DNA of 64,000 nt from DASRDU01 sp035560235 (lineage in GTDB: Bacteria > Acidobacteriota > Blastocatellia > RBC074), in NCBI GenBank assembly GCA_035560235.1, contig DATMAG010000127.1:1-64000 (forward strand), read 5' to 3'. The position numbers and the translations under genes are program-made. The notes beneath the pieces were generated by a model. That model was not told where the DNA came from. It made no database searches and saw only the letters and a program-made list of their open reading frames with translations. Positions 25,018-33,574 of the stretch are shown here, piece after piece. Position 1 is the stretch's first letter; the number at the start of each line of letters is the position of its first letter.

Positions 25018-26580
25018 ATGGCTCAACGAATCATCGAACAAAGACGGGAAGTAATCGAAGTTAACAGCCCGGCAACTCTCGCAAAGATTGGCGAAGTGTC
25101 AGTTGACACTCCCGCAGATGTGCGCGCCGCAGTCGCTCGTGCCCGGCAGGCTTTTCGCGCCTGGAGCGCGGTTGATTCGAGGACGCGCGGAAAAATTCTG
25201 CTTTCAGCCCGCGACCTGATTCTGGCAAAACGCGAAGAGATGATCGAACTGATCTGCGCCGAGAATGGCAAGCCGCGCCTTGAAGCACTTGTCGAAATCA
25301 CTTATGTCTGCGACGTCATCACGTTTTATGCAAAGAATGTGCGCGGCTTTCTCAAACCGCACCGCATCACACCGCACCTGCTGCGCAACAAGAAAGTCAC
25401 TGTTCATTACCAGCCGCGCGGCGTCATCGGCCTGATTACGCCCTGGAACTTTCCGCTGATTCTGACGATTGGCGAAGCGATTCCGGCACTGATGGCCGGG
25501 AATGCGGTCATCATCAAGCCTTCTGAATGGACTCCGCTGATTGCCAGGACGGGTTGCGAGATTTTGCAGCAGGCGTTTGTGAATGCCGGGCTGCCTGCTG
25601 ACATTTTGCAGGTCGTCAACGGTTACGGCGAAACGGGCGGCGCGCTCGTTGACGAAGCTGACATGATCGCCTTCACGGGCAGCGTGCGCACCGGCAAAGT
25701 GATTGCCGAACGCGCGGCAAAACGTCTGATCCCGGTCAGCCTCGAACTCGGCGGCAAGGATCCGATGATTGTGCTCAGAGATGCCGACCTTGAACGCGCC
25801 GCCAATGCTGCGGTGTGGGGCGCGTTCACCAATTCAGGCCAGGTCTGCATTTCGGTTGAGCGCGTGTATGTCGAAGACGCCATCGCTGATGAATTCACCA
25901 GGCGAGTGGTCGAAAAGACAAGGCAATTGCGCCAGGGCAGCGACGCGACCGAAGCCGCGAGCGACAGGCGCGTTGACGTGGGCGCGATGACTTTTCCGAA
26001 ACAGGTCGAAACCGTTGAGGATCATTTGAGCGATGCCGCTGCGAAAGGCGCTCAGATTCTGACCGGCGGACAGCGCAATCCGAACCTGCCCGGCAGATTC
26101 TTTGAGCCGACGGTGCTCGCGGGAGTTGATCATTCAATGAAGATCATGACCGAAGAAACCTTCGGCCCGGTGCTGCCGATTATGCGCGTCAGTGATGAAC
26201 GCGAAGCCCTGCGCCTGGCGAACGATTCAATTTACGGCCTGAATGCAAGCGTGTGGACAAAGGATAAAACGAAAGGCGAACGCCTGGCCGCCCAGGTCGA
26301 AGCCGGAATCACCTGCGTCAACGATGTCATCGTCGGCTTTGCCGTAACTGACGCTCCGTCAGGCGGCATCAAGGAAAGCGGCATCGGCAAACGTCACGGC
26401 GCGCAGGGCATTCAGCGCTTCTGTCACGAACAGGTCATCATCACGGATCGCTTCGGAATGAAGCGGGAAATTCTCTGGTATCCGTACACAGCAAAGACCG
26501 AAGTATTGCTGGCGCGGGCAATGGGCGCACTGTTTTCGGGAAAGTTGCTGACAAAGGTGAAGGCATTGCTTGGAAAGTGA
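25018..26580 (+). CDS. NAD(P)-dependent aldehyde dehydrogenase
   Basis: The 520-residue enzyme is a full aldehyde dehydrogenase: the nucleotide-binding segment ITPWNFPLIL, the catalytic Glu in LELGGKDPMI and the nucleophile Cys277 in SGQVCISVERVYVE. A C-terminal extension of about 40 residues (ILWYPYTAKTEVLLARAMGAL) is typical of the long-chain or succinate-semialdehyde-like clade. GAGG lies before the ATG. It is flanked on both sides by repeat-associated small genes and has no obvious pathway neighbours, so the substrate is unresolved. Confidence 0.92.
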   Translation: MAQRIIEQRREVIEVNSPATLAKIGEVSVDTPADVRAAVARARQAFRAWSAVDSRTRGKILLSARDLILAKREEMIELICAENGKPRLEALVEITYVCDVITFYAKNVRGFLKPHRITPHLLRNKKVTVHYQPRGVIGLITPWNFPLILTIGEAIPALMAGNAVIIKPSEWTPLIARTGCEILQQAFVNAGLPADILQVVNGYGETGGALVDEADMIAFTGSVRTGKVIAERAAKRLIPVSLELGGKDPMIVLRDADLERAANAAVWGAFTNSGQVCISVERVYVEDAIADEFTRRVVEKTRQLRQGSDATEAASDRRVDVGAMTFPKQVETVEDHLSDAAAKGAQILTGGQRNPNLPGRFFEPTVLAGVDHSMKIMTEETFGPVLPIMRVSDEREALRLANDSIYGLNASVWTKDKTKGERLAAQVEAGITCVNDVIVGFAVTDAPSGGIKESGIGKRHGAQGIQRFCHEQVIITDRFGMKREILWYPYTAKTEVLLARAMGALFSGKLLTKVKALLGK

Positions 26581-26622
26581 TTTGAAATTTGAAATTGAAG
26601 ATTTGAGATTTGAGATTTGATA
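26581..26622. repeat. Word array (GATTTGAGATTTGA type), left side
   Basis: Immediately after the aldehyde dehydrogenase stop, the words tttgaaattt, gaaattga and gatttgagatttgag are repeated. Bases 26601-26614 (atttgagatttgag) are the exact reverse complement of 26918-26931, which lies inside the following gene. A related word (ctcaaattcgcaatc on the minus strand) occurs in the 5' end of the GT2 gene near 33533-33556. Confidence 0.65.
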
Positions 26623-26638
26623 TGGGAGGAACTGGAAA

Positions 26639-27153
26639 ATGAAATACGAACGCTTTGAGGATTTACCTGTGTGGAAAGATGCGATCAATCTGGCAGTCGG
26701 AGTTTATGAACTGACCGCGCAGCCGCAGTTCAAAGGCAATAACAGTTTGCGTGATCAGATTGAGCGGGCAGCCGTCTCTGTCTCAAACAACATTGCCGAA
26801 GGCTTTGAGCGCGGGACGACGCAGGAACTGCTGACCTTTCTTTACATCGCTCGCGGTTCGGCGGGTGAAGCGCGTTCGATGCTCTGCCTCTTTGAAAAAC
26901 TTCCCTTTCTCTCCGATCTCAAATCTCAAATTTGAAATCGCTGGCTGAAAGTATTTCGCGCCAGTTACGCGCGTGGGCTGATTCGTTGCAGAACTCTGAA
27001 ATCAGAGGACAGCGTTATCTGAATGACAAGACACGACAGGCAGCATCACGAAGCAAAGAACGTGAGGAATGGTTGCAGGAAAGGCAGCGATGGCGCGATG
27101 AGTTTCAGCGCAGGGAAGAATCCCGCCTGGCCGGAATTGAACGTGAGCAGTGA
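26639..27153 (+). pseudogene. Four-helix bundle (23S rRNA intervening-sequence, S23-like) protein, frameshifted
   Basis: The first part (from the ATG at 26639 with GGGAGGA upstream) encodes the classic start KYERFEDLPVWKDAINLAV, and later SLRDQIERAAVSVSNNIAEG. The frame ends at a TGA (26933-26935) inside a word repeat. The next frame, from 26932, continues with LKSLAESISRQLRAWADSLQ and GQRYLNDKTR, the known C-terminal extension of the longer members. A one-base loss in the repeat explains the break. The family is best known from 23S rRNA intervening sequences, and the diversity-generating retroelement protein Avd is related. A basic/acidic tail ends the frame. Confidence 0.8.
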
Positions 27154-27177
27154 TAAGGGGCGGTACGCGACTCCGGC

Positions 27178-28218
27178 TTACACCTCAGCCCTGCGCCTGA
27201 GCTGCACGAGCGGCACGAGTACCTCTTCGTGAAAGGCATCGCAGCCGATGCAGAGATTCTGATAGAGCTTTCCTGATGGCAGCCTGACTGTTGATTTCTC
27301 GATAAACTTTTCCATCGTCCAGCCGTGCGCGATTCCCATTCGTTCGGGATGGCCCATCGAAAGAGCTTCGTAAACCGGATTGCCGATCAGGCGTTCGATG
27401 ATTGTTTGCAGCCTGTCTTCGAGCAGGTTGCCAATCGGCAGCTTTGTCTTGATACAGCACGGATAGACGTTGCCGTTCGGTTCAATCGAAACCTCTGAAC
27501 CGTTGTACCGGTACTGCAAAAAATTGAGCGCGCCTGACCAGCGATTGCAGAAATTGTCTTTCAGCGTCGCAGTTGACAACTGATTCTGCTGCGCCCGGCC
27601 ACGCGGCCACAGCGGCCCGATCCACGCGTCCTCAGTTGCGCCGAAGAAATGAAAGTAACGGCCCTCGTCGGTTTCGCGCTCGCTCTGTCCGGGGCCGAGC
27701 GGCACGAATTTCATGCCGCGTGATTCAAAGATGCGCGTCAGCCTTGCAACCTGCCGTTCCTGCGCTTCCCTTGTTTCCAGCCCCTGATGATGCGCGTCAA
27801 TGCCGGAAACTGAAATTTTCCAGACGTGCCGTTCCAGCAGTTCGTCAACGATGCGTTCATTGATCAGGTCGCCAGTGGTCTGAATAATGATGCGCTTTTC
27901 GCGGCCATACTTGCGATGCAGCAGTTCGAGGCCCGAATACAGCACACCCTCGCGCACCTGTTCGAGCAGAATTTCGCCGCCACCCAGAATGATGTGACCG
28001 GGTTTTTCTTTCGGCTGTCCGGTTTCAGGGTCGCAGTCATTGAGGTCAAGGTAAGTCAGCCGATCCGGCAGGTTCTCGATGATGCGCGGATGACAACTGA
28101 TGCTTTCATCCACCACGCGCTTCAGTTCGTCGCCGTAGTAAGGATGAAAGCGGTCTTCGTAACAATGATGACAGGTGCGATGACAGAGAAAGGTCATCAC
28201 GTAATAGATTGAATTCAT
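27178..28218 (-). CDS. Radical SAM protein with C-terminal cysteine cluster
   Basis: The 346-residue protein has the radical SAM cluster motif CHRTCHHC with Cys12, Cys16 and Cys19, a glycine motif ILGGGEILLEQ, and a C-terminal Cys set (VYPCCIKTK...NLCIGCDAFHEE) resembling a SPASM-type auxiliary cluster. SPASM proteins often modify peptides or activate sulfatases, but no peptide substrate is visible nearby. The ATG at 28218 has GGAGG upstream; the frame extends slightly further without support. It is followed upstream by a flavin oxidoreductase-TVP38 pair on the same strand. Confidence 0.85.
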   Translation of the reverse strand: MNSIYYVMTFLCHRTCHHCYEDRFHPYYGDELKRVVDESISCHPRIIENLPDRLTYLDLNDCDPETGQPKEKPGHIILGGGEILLEQVREGVLYSGLELLHRKYGREKRIIIQTTGDLINERIVDELLERHVWKISVSGIDAHHQGLETREAQERQVARLTRIFESRGMKFVPLGPGQSERETDEGRYFHFFGATEDAWIGPLWPRGRAQQNQLSTATLKDNFCNRWSGALNFLQYRYNGSEVSIEPNGNVYPCCIKTKLPIGNLLEDRLQTIIERLIGNPVYEALSMGHPERMGIAHGWTMEKFIEKSTVRLPSGKLYQNLCIGCDAFHEEVLVPLVQLRRRAEV

Positions 28219-28276
28219 AACAGCCTCCGGCAATGATGCGGGCGCGATCACTCGCGCTGATTCGCGGCTGAAGCTT

Positions 28277-29851
28277 TTATCTTCTGCGCCACGCGAACCA
28301 TTTGCTGAAAAGATTTCTCACTGTCGGCGTCAGCTTCGTGCGCATGTAAGCGTCACCGATTTTTTTGAGCGCATCGGCCTGCACCGGATAAGGCTGAATG
28401 GTTGCTGACAGCGCGCTGAGCTTCTGTCTCGCCGTGATGGCCAGCGTCAGTTGCCCGATCATCTCTCCGGCGTGGCGCGCCACAATCGTTCCGCCCAGAA
28501 TCCGGCCCGTTTTGCGGTCGTAATGCACACGCGCAAAGCCTTCCGTTTCGCCATCAAGAATGGCGCGGTCAACATCGGCAAATGACTGCGTGATCGTGGC
28601 CACGTCATAACCCGCGCCTCGCGCTTCGGCTTCATCATAGCCGACGTGCGCGACTTCAGGATCGGTGAAGGTACACCAGGGCAGCACAAGTTCACTCGCT
28701 TTGCGGCGACCGAAAAAGAAAGCATTGGCCAGCACGTTGCGCGCCATTGCATCGGCGGCGTGCGTGAACTTGTATTTCGAGCAGACATCGCCAGCCGCAT
28801 AAATGCGCGGGTTCGATGTTTGTAATCGGTCGCTGACTTCGACGCCTTTACCTGAATACTTCACTCCGGCAGCTTCAAGACCGAGTCCTTCGACATTCGG
28901 CGTGCGGCCAACCGCAACCAGAATCGCGTCACCGCTGATCGTTTCTTCTCCGTTCTGCCCGGCAATGATCAGGGTTTTGTCAGCACCACGTTTTTCGGCG
29001 CGAACAACCTTCGCATTGAAAATAAACCGCACGCCTTCGCGCATCATCTGACGCTGCACAACGGCGGCGGCGTCAGCGTCTTCTTTCGGCATTATCTGCG
29101 TGCCGTTGGTGATGATCTTAACTTCGCTGCCGAAGCGACGAAACGCCTGCGCCAGTTCGCAGCCAATCGGCCCTGCGCCAATCACGAGCAACCGGCGCGG
29201 CAGTTCCCGCAGAGTAAAGATGTTTTCGTTCGTGTAATAACCCGTCTCCTTCAGCCCCTGAGTCTGTGGGTCAGCGGCGCGCGCGCCGGTGGCAATTACG
29301 GCGCGGTCAAATTGCAATTCGACGCCGTTCACTTCAATCGTTGCAGGCCCGGTGAACTTTCCGTTGCCGAGATAAACATCAACCTTGAATTCATCCCTGA
29401 ACCGCTGCGCTGAATCGTGCGGCGCAATTTCAGCGCGCAGTCGTCGCATGCGTTCCATCGCTTCAGCAAAGATGACTTCAGGTTCGGCTTTCAGATGAAT
29501 GCCGAACTCGCTGCCCTGCCGTGCGTCATAGACAGCGCGGGCAGCGCGAATCACGCCCTTTGACGGCACGCAGCCGACATTCAGACAATCACCGCCCATC
29601 AGCGTGCGTTCGATCAGCGCAGCCTTTGCGCCAAGTCCGCCTGCGCCGCCTGCGCTGACCAGTCCCGCCGTGCCGCCGCCGATCACGACCAGATTGTATT
29701 TGCCTGTCGGCGTCGGATTGATCCATTGCGGCGGATGCACGTTTTCAATCAGCGCCTGATCGTGCCGATCACCAGCGATGGTCATGTGTTCAAGCTGCTG
29801 CTGCCACACGTCAGCCGCGCTGCGCGTTGTGTCATCAATCAAAGCAGCCAT
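28277..29851 (-). CDS. FAD-dependent disulfide oxidoreductase (mercuric-reductase-like)
   Basis: This 524-residue flavoprotein has the class I pyridine nucleotide-disulfide oxidoreductase layout: FAD motif VVIGGGTAGLVSAGGAGGLG, redox-active pair Cys89/Cys94 in GGDCLNVGCVPSKG, NAD(P) motif VIGAGPIGCELAQA and a C-terminal dimerisation domain. It lacks the N-terminal metal-binding domain and the C-terminal Cys pair of true MerA, so mercury reduction is unlikely. The ATG overlaps the stop of the TVP38 gene by one base (TAATG), showing translational coupling; such pairs are widespread in bacteria. Confidence 0.88.
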   Translation of the reverse strand: MAALIDDTTRSAADVWQQQLEHMTIAGDRHDQALIENVHPPQWINPTPTGKYNLVVIGGGTAGLVSAGGAGGLGAKAALIERTLMGGDCLNVGCVPSKGVIRAARAVYDARQGSEFGIHLKAEPEVIFAEAMERMRRLRAEIAPHDSAQRFRDEFKVDVYLGNGKFTGPATIEVNGVELQFDRAVIATGARAADPQTQGLKETGYYTNENIFTLRELPRRLLVIGAGPIGCELAQAFRRFGSEVKIITNGTQIMPKEDADAAAVVQRQMMREGVRFIFNAKVVRAEKRGADKTLIIAGQNGEETISGDAILVAVGRTPNVEGLGLEAAGVKYSGKGVEVSDRLQTSNPRIYAAGDVCSKYKFTHAADAMARNVLANAFFFGRRKASELVLPWCTFTDPEVAHVGYDEAEARGAGYDVATITQSFADVDRAILDGETEGFARVHYDRKTGRILGGTIVARHAGEMIGQLTLAITARQKLSALSATIQPYPVQADALKKIGDAYMRTKLTPTVRNLFSKWFAWRRR

Positions 29852-30564
29852 TACTGTGCCTCCGCAGCCTGTGTCATCGCCTGAGTCTTTCCGGCTTCAG
29901 CCAGCGCCTTTCTGGCCGCCCGCGTGACCAGCACGACAACGCCGATGGTTGCAGCCAGTCCGACATAAGTCAGAATCTGTTTGTACGGCCCGGCAGCGCT
30001 CGCCTGTGTGCCGCCCAGGGCTTCACGCGCCGCTGCGCCCAGGTAAACATACAGAAAAGTTCCGGGCAGCATGCCGAGCAGGTTCGCCAGCGCATAAGCG
30101 CCCGTGCGAACCTTCGTCAGACCGAGCAGGTAATTCAGGAGCACAAACGGAAAGGCCGGACTGAGCCGCGAGAGAAAGACCATTTTGAATCCCGATTCGC
30201 CAATCGCCCGATCCAGCGCGGCGAATTTCGGATTCGCTTCAGCCCACTTCGCCACTCGTTCGCGCAGCAGCGTGCGCGAGAGCAGAAACGAACACAGCGC
30301 GCCCAGATTCGCGCCAGTCAGCACCGTGAGCAACCCGACCCACAAACCAAACAATGTGCCTGCGCCAATCGTCAGCACGCTGCCCGGAATCAGCAGCACG
30401 GTTGCAATGACGTAAACCGCCGCCAGCACAAGCGGCCCGGTCGTACCAAGCTGCGCGATCCAGCCCTGAAGCTGCGCGAACCAGTCACGCACCGGCAGCA
30501 GCGCCAGCCCCGCTACAACCGCCAGCGCAATCACGATCAGCAGAATTGTTCTGAGATGACGCAT
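29851..30564 (-). CDS. TVP38/TMEM64 (DedA-like) membrane protein
   Basis: The 237-residue protein has about six hydrophobic helices and the SNARE-associated/VTT core with the GTLFGLWVGLLTVLTGANLG and FLSRLSPAFPFVLLNYLLGL motifs. VTT proteins include DedA-family lipid scramblases and transporters. It is coupled to the downstream flavin oxidoreductase gene by a one-base overlap. A Rho-type end or promoter was not identified. Confidence 0.9.
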   Translation of the reverse strand: MRHLRTILLIVIALAVVAGLALLPVRDWFAQLQGWIAQLGTTGPLVLAAVYVIATVLLIPGSVLTIGAGTLFGLWVGLLTVLTGANLGALCSFLLSRTLLRERVAKWAEANPKFAALDRAIGESGFKMVFLSRLSPAFPFVLLNYLLGLTKVRTGAYALANLLGMLPGTFLYVYLGAAAREALGGTQASAAGPYKQILTYVGLAATIGVVVLVTRAARKALAEAGKTQAMTQAAEAQ

Positions 30565-30627
30565 ACGAACACCTTCATCTGTTGCACAATGAACTGGCCG
30601 CCGTTGAATTTTACAGAGGTCAGAAAC

Positions 30628-30860
30628 ATCGGCATTTCAGCCCCGCAGGGGCGAAATTCAATAGCCGGGGGTGAAGCGCAAGCGGAACCCCCGGATGAGT
30701 GCCACAAGGAACGCCAGCCCTGAAAGGGCGTGAGAGGTTCCGGCAGGATTGTTGTCAACGAATTGACTGACGCCATTTCAGGGCTGACTGTTTTTTATGA
30801 ATCCATACCGGGGGGTCCGCTTGCGCCTCATCCCCGGCTGTGACATTGCGCTCCAGTTGG
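30628..30860. repeat. Nested intergenic inverted repeat (AGCCGGGGGTGAAGCGCAAG type)
   Basis: The outer arms 30663-30694 and 30808-30839 pair at about 28 of 32 positions. Inside, cagccctgaaagggcgt and acgccatttcagggctg (near 30716 and 30770) pair at 16 of 17. The self-complementary gccccgcaggggc sits just outside the left arm. Together these fold as a branched structure of about 230 bases. The gap between the TVP38 gene and the next gene contains no other recognised feature. Similar C/G-rich structured repeats are familiar to me from acidobacterial and planctomycetal genomes, without a settled name. Confidence 0.7.
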
Positions 30861-30946
30861 GGCTGAGAATCCGAAAATTGCAGACGCCTTGATTGCCAGA
30901 CCTGCGGCTCAACCCGTCAGACACCATTGATGTTTGCTGCGCGGAC

Positions 30947-31321
30947 TCAGGCTTTGGCAGCGCGCAGTTGCAGCATCGTGGCGGTCTTGTCAGATTCGCG
31001 GAAGACGACCTTCACCATCTGCCCCGTCTGCAAATCATCAAAGCCGAGGTCTTTTTTGCCGCCCGCTTCAGCTTTGGCGTCGGCGCTGAACTTTGTTTTC
31101 TTATCAATTCTGACTTCGTACTTTTTGCCTTTGCTGTCTTCGACGATGACGAGCATGCCTGAAGCTTTGACTTCGGTGATTTTGCCCATCACGGTTTTCG
31201 TGACGGCAAACGGGCGTTCAGCACGGGCCGAAGCGATGCCGCCGCTCGAGCCGCTGCCCTGGGCAAAGGCGGCGACTGAGAGCAGCGTCAGGAACAGGAG
31301 CGAACCAAAGATGTGTTTCAT
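30947..31321 (-). CDS. Small secreted hypothetical protein
   Basis: The 124-residue product has a signal peptide (LLFLTLLSVAAFAQG) and a beta-rich domain with KTVMGKITEVKASGMLVIV and GKKYEVRIDKKTKF, similar in look to OB-like or DUF5666-type domains. The end is basic. No family is assigned with confidence. It lies just downstream of the GT87 gene but may be transcribed separately. Confidence 0.65.
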   Translation of the reverse strand: MKHIFGSLLFLTLLSVAAFAQGSGSSGGIASARAERPFAVTKTVMGKITEVKASGMLVIVEDSKGKKYEVRIDKKTKFSADAKAEAGGKKDLGFDDLQTGQMVKVVFRESDKTATMLQLRAAKA

Positions 31322-31346
31322 TTTTCGAGTCCTCCGACATCAGTGT

Positions 31347-32831
31347 TCAGACCGTTGATTCAGTTGTGATGAGCATTGCGGCGCGGCGCGGAAGGGCGCG
31401 CTTCAATTCAATCGTTCCCAGCAAAGCCAGCGTGCCATATTCCAGCCATAATGCCCACGCCCGTTCGGTTTCATCAATCATGACCAGAAACGCGGCACAA
31501 ACCAGCACGGAAAAATAAATCCAGATGCGCTGCCGGGCCAGCACTGCGAGCGGCAGCAGCCACGTCACATACCAGGGCATCACTGCCGGACTGAGCAGCA
31601 GCAGTGCGCCGAGCGACAACGCCGCATATTTTGCAAAGCTTTCGCGTCGTCCATCATCATTTCTAATCAGCCACACAATCAATGCAATGACGATCAGGCC
31701 GCAAACCGCGCGCGCCAGCACTGCCGCATCAGTCACAAACAGGCCCGCCATCCACTGCGCCAGCGCGAACGGCCCGGCATTAAACTGCCATTCACGCGCA
31801 AACTGCCGGAAGCCATCAAACATTGCCGTGCCTGCGCCGCTGAATGGCAGATAACCGGCAACAACAATCGCTCCGGTCAGAATCGCGTAACGCCAGCCGA
31901 TGCGCTTCATCACAAACGGCAGCAGCACAACGGGACTCAGCTTTGCCAGAATCGCCAGCGCCAGGGCTGCGGCTGTCAGCAATGGCGCGCGCCGCACAAT
32001 GAAATAAGCCATTGCCGCAATTGCCGCTACAAGTACGGCGTCAATATGCCCGCTTCCGGCAAACACTTTCACGACCAGCGGATTCCAGGCATAAAGCAAT
32101 ACGAGCGAAACCCGCTGCCCGGATGCCCTGAGCGTGAGCGCAAGCAGCAGCGCGGCCAGCAGATCGCACAACGTAAGCAAGCCTTTCATCACCAGCACGC
32201 TGCCCGGTGCAATCGCGTGCGACAGGCGAAAGATCATCTGCGCCAGCGGCGGATAGATCGTCGGCGTGTCAGCATAATTGATGTTGTCCCGGATCGCGCT
32301 CCAGACTTCGGACTGGACAGCCAGTTCATTCAGCTTCTCATTCGTCGGCGCGTACAGATAAGGATTGATGCCCTGCGCCTGAACGTGACCGTCCCACAGA
32401 TAACGCCAGAGGTCAGCATCGTAAAGCTGAAAGCGTTCGTAAGCGACCGCTTCGCCGCGCACGTCTGCGCGCAATCCGGCAATCATTTCCTTCCATCCGG
32501 CATCGTGCGGCAAACCCGCAGGCAGCAGCGTCAGCCGAAACAACACCGCGCCAGACATAATCACAAAAAACACGCTGCGCCGCTCACTCAGCCTGCTGAT
32601 GACCAGCGCAGCCATTCCATATATCGCAAAGAGCGCCGCCAGTATTCCCAGAAACGCGAGCACCGGGCGCGCACCGTTGATGGCATCCAGTCGCAGCAGC
32701 GCAAGGTATAAAACTTCAGAGGCAATGAGCAGCGAGAATAGTTGCAGAGTTGAAGCCCGAGCGAAGAAGCTTTCTCCGCTGCTCCTTTTCTCCTCTTCCC
32801 CTTTTCTCCACCTCTCCTCTTCAGTCCTCAT
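31347..32831 (-). CDS. Polytopic glycosyltransferase (GT87/mannosyltransferase-like)
   Basis: The 494-residue protein has about twelve transmembrane helices separated by short loops, with an early periplasmic acidic-aromatic loop (LYDADLWRYLWDGHVQAQGI) like the Asp-rich loop of GT-C enzymes using polyprenyl-phosphate sugars. Its ATG overlaps the GT2 stop (ATGA), which fixes the start even though the first 25 residues are charged. With the GT2 dolichol-phosphate-mannose-synthase-like enzyme it forms a plausible donor-synthase and transferase pair. Confidence 0.8.
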   Translation of the reverse strand: MRTEEERWRKGEEEKRSSGESFFARASTLQLFSLLIASEVLYLALLRLDAINGARPVLAFLGILAALFAIYGMAALVISRLSERRSVFFVIMSGAVLFRLTLLPAGLPHDAGWKEMIAGLRADVRGEAVAYERFQLYDADLWRYLWDGHVQAQGINPYLYAPTNEKLNELAVQSEVWSAIRDNINYADTPTIYPPLAQMIFRLSHAIAPGSVLVMKGLLTLCDLLAALLLALTLRASGQRVSLVLLYAWNPLVVKVFAGSGHIDAVLVAAIAAMAYFIVRRAPLLTAAALALAILAKLSPVVLLPFVMKRIGWRYAILTGAIVVAGYLPFSGAGTAMFDGFRQFAREWQFNAGPFALAQWMAGLFVTDAAVLARAVCGLIVIALIVWLIRNDDGRRESFAKYAALSLGALLLLSPAVMPWYVTWLLPLAVLARQRIWIYFSVLVCAAFLVMIDETERAWALWLEYGTLALLGTIELKRALPRRAAMLITTESTV

Positions 32832-33565
32832 CGGATGGCATACCTGAAAATAGTCCAGAGAATTTTCGCCCCGGCCAGCACTGTGCCTTTGACTGTGCCG
32901 CTGATCTTTGAGCGACCGATGCGCACGCGATAACTGACCGGGACTTCGACGATGCGCAGGCGGTGCTGAATCGCCTTGATCTGCATTTCAACCGTCCAGC
33001 CGAAATTACGATCAGTCATCCCGATTCTTTCAAGCGCCGCGCGGCGAATCGCCCGGAACGGGCCGAGGTCGGTGTAACGAAACCCGAACCGCCAGCGAAT
33101 CAGCGTCGTTGCCAGCCGGTTGCCCCAGCGTTGCTGCGGCGTCAGCGCCGCGCGCGCCGCCTGATTCATCGTGCGCGTACTGATCACCATATCGGCTTTG
33201 TTTTCGAGAATCGGCTCAAGCAGCCGGTCAGTCTCTTCGGGAAAGTCGCTGAAGTCGGCATCGAGAAAGACGACGATTTCAGCGTGTTCAGGCAGCGCGG
33301 CAATCCCGGCCAGGCACGCGGCGCCGTAACCTTTGCGCGGTTCCGCGACAACAACCACTCCGTATTCGCGGGCAATGCGCGCCGTCGCGTCGGTGCTGCC
33401 GTTGTCAACGACGATTACCTCATCAACCCACGCGGCGGGAATGGCGCGCAGCACTGACGCGATGGATTTCTCTTCGTTGTAAGCCGGAATGATGACAGCC
33501 ACGCCGGGACGCACTGCGGTCGCAGTAAACTGCGATTGCGAATTTGAGATTTGAACGCCAGCCAC
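32828..33565 (-). CDS. GT2 family glycosyltransferase (polyprenyl-phosphate sugar synthase-like)
   Basis: The 245-residue GT-A enzyme has the motifs VAVIIPAYNEEKSIASVL, VDNGSTDATARI and the DxD-type VFLDADFSDFPEE. It lacks the C-terminal membrane helices of longer relatives. The start is a GTG at 33565, and the first 15 codons come from a word-type repeat (caaatctcaaattcgc), so the true N-terminus could be slightly downstream. It probably makes a lipid-linked sugar for the overlapping GT87 gene; this is inference from gene order. Confidence 0.85.
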   Translation of the reverse strand: MAGVQISNSQSQFTATAVRPGVAVIIPAYNEEKSIASVLRAIPAAWVDEVIVVDNGSTDATARIAREYGVVVVAEPRKGYGAACLAGIAALPEHAEIVVFLDADFSDFPEETDRLLEPILENKADMVISTRTMNQAARAALTPQQRWGNRLATTLIRWRFGFRYTDLGPFRAIRRAALERIGMTDRNFGWTVEMQIKAIQHRLRIVEVPVSYRVRIGRSKISGTVKGTVLAGAKILWTIFRYAIR

Positions 33566-33574
33566 TGCTGTCTT

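Noticed and set aside
28277..29851. Annotation as a true mercuric reductase.
   Set aside because: The C-terminal Cys pair and the N-terminal metal-binding domain are missing and no mer genes are adjacent.
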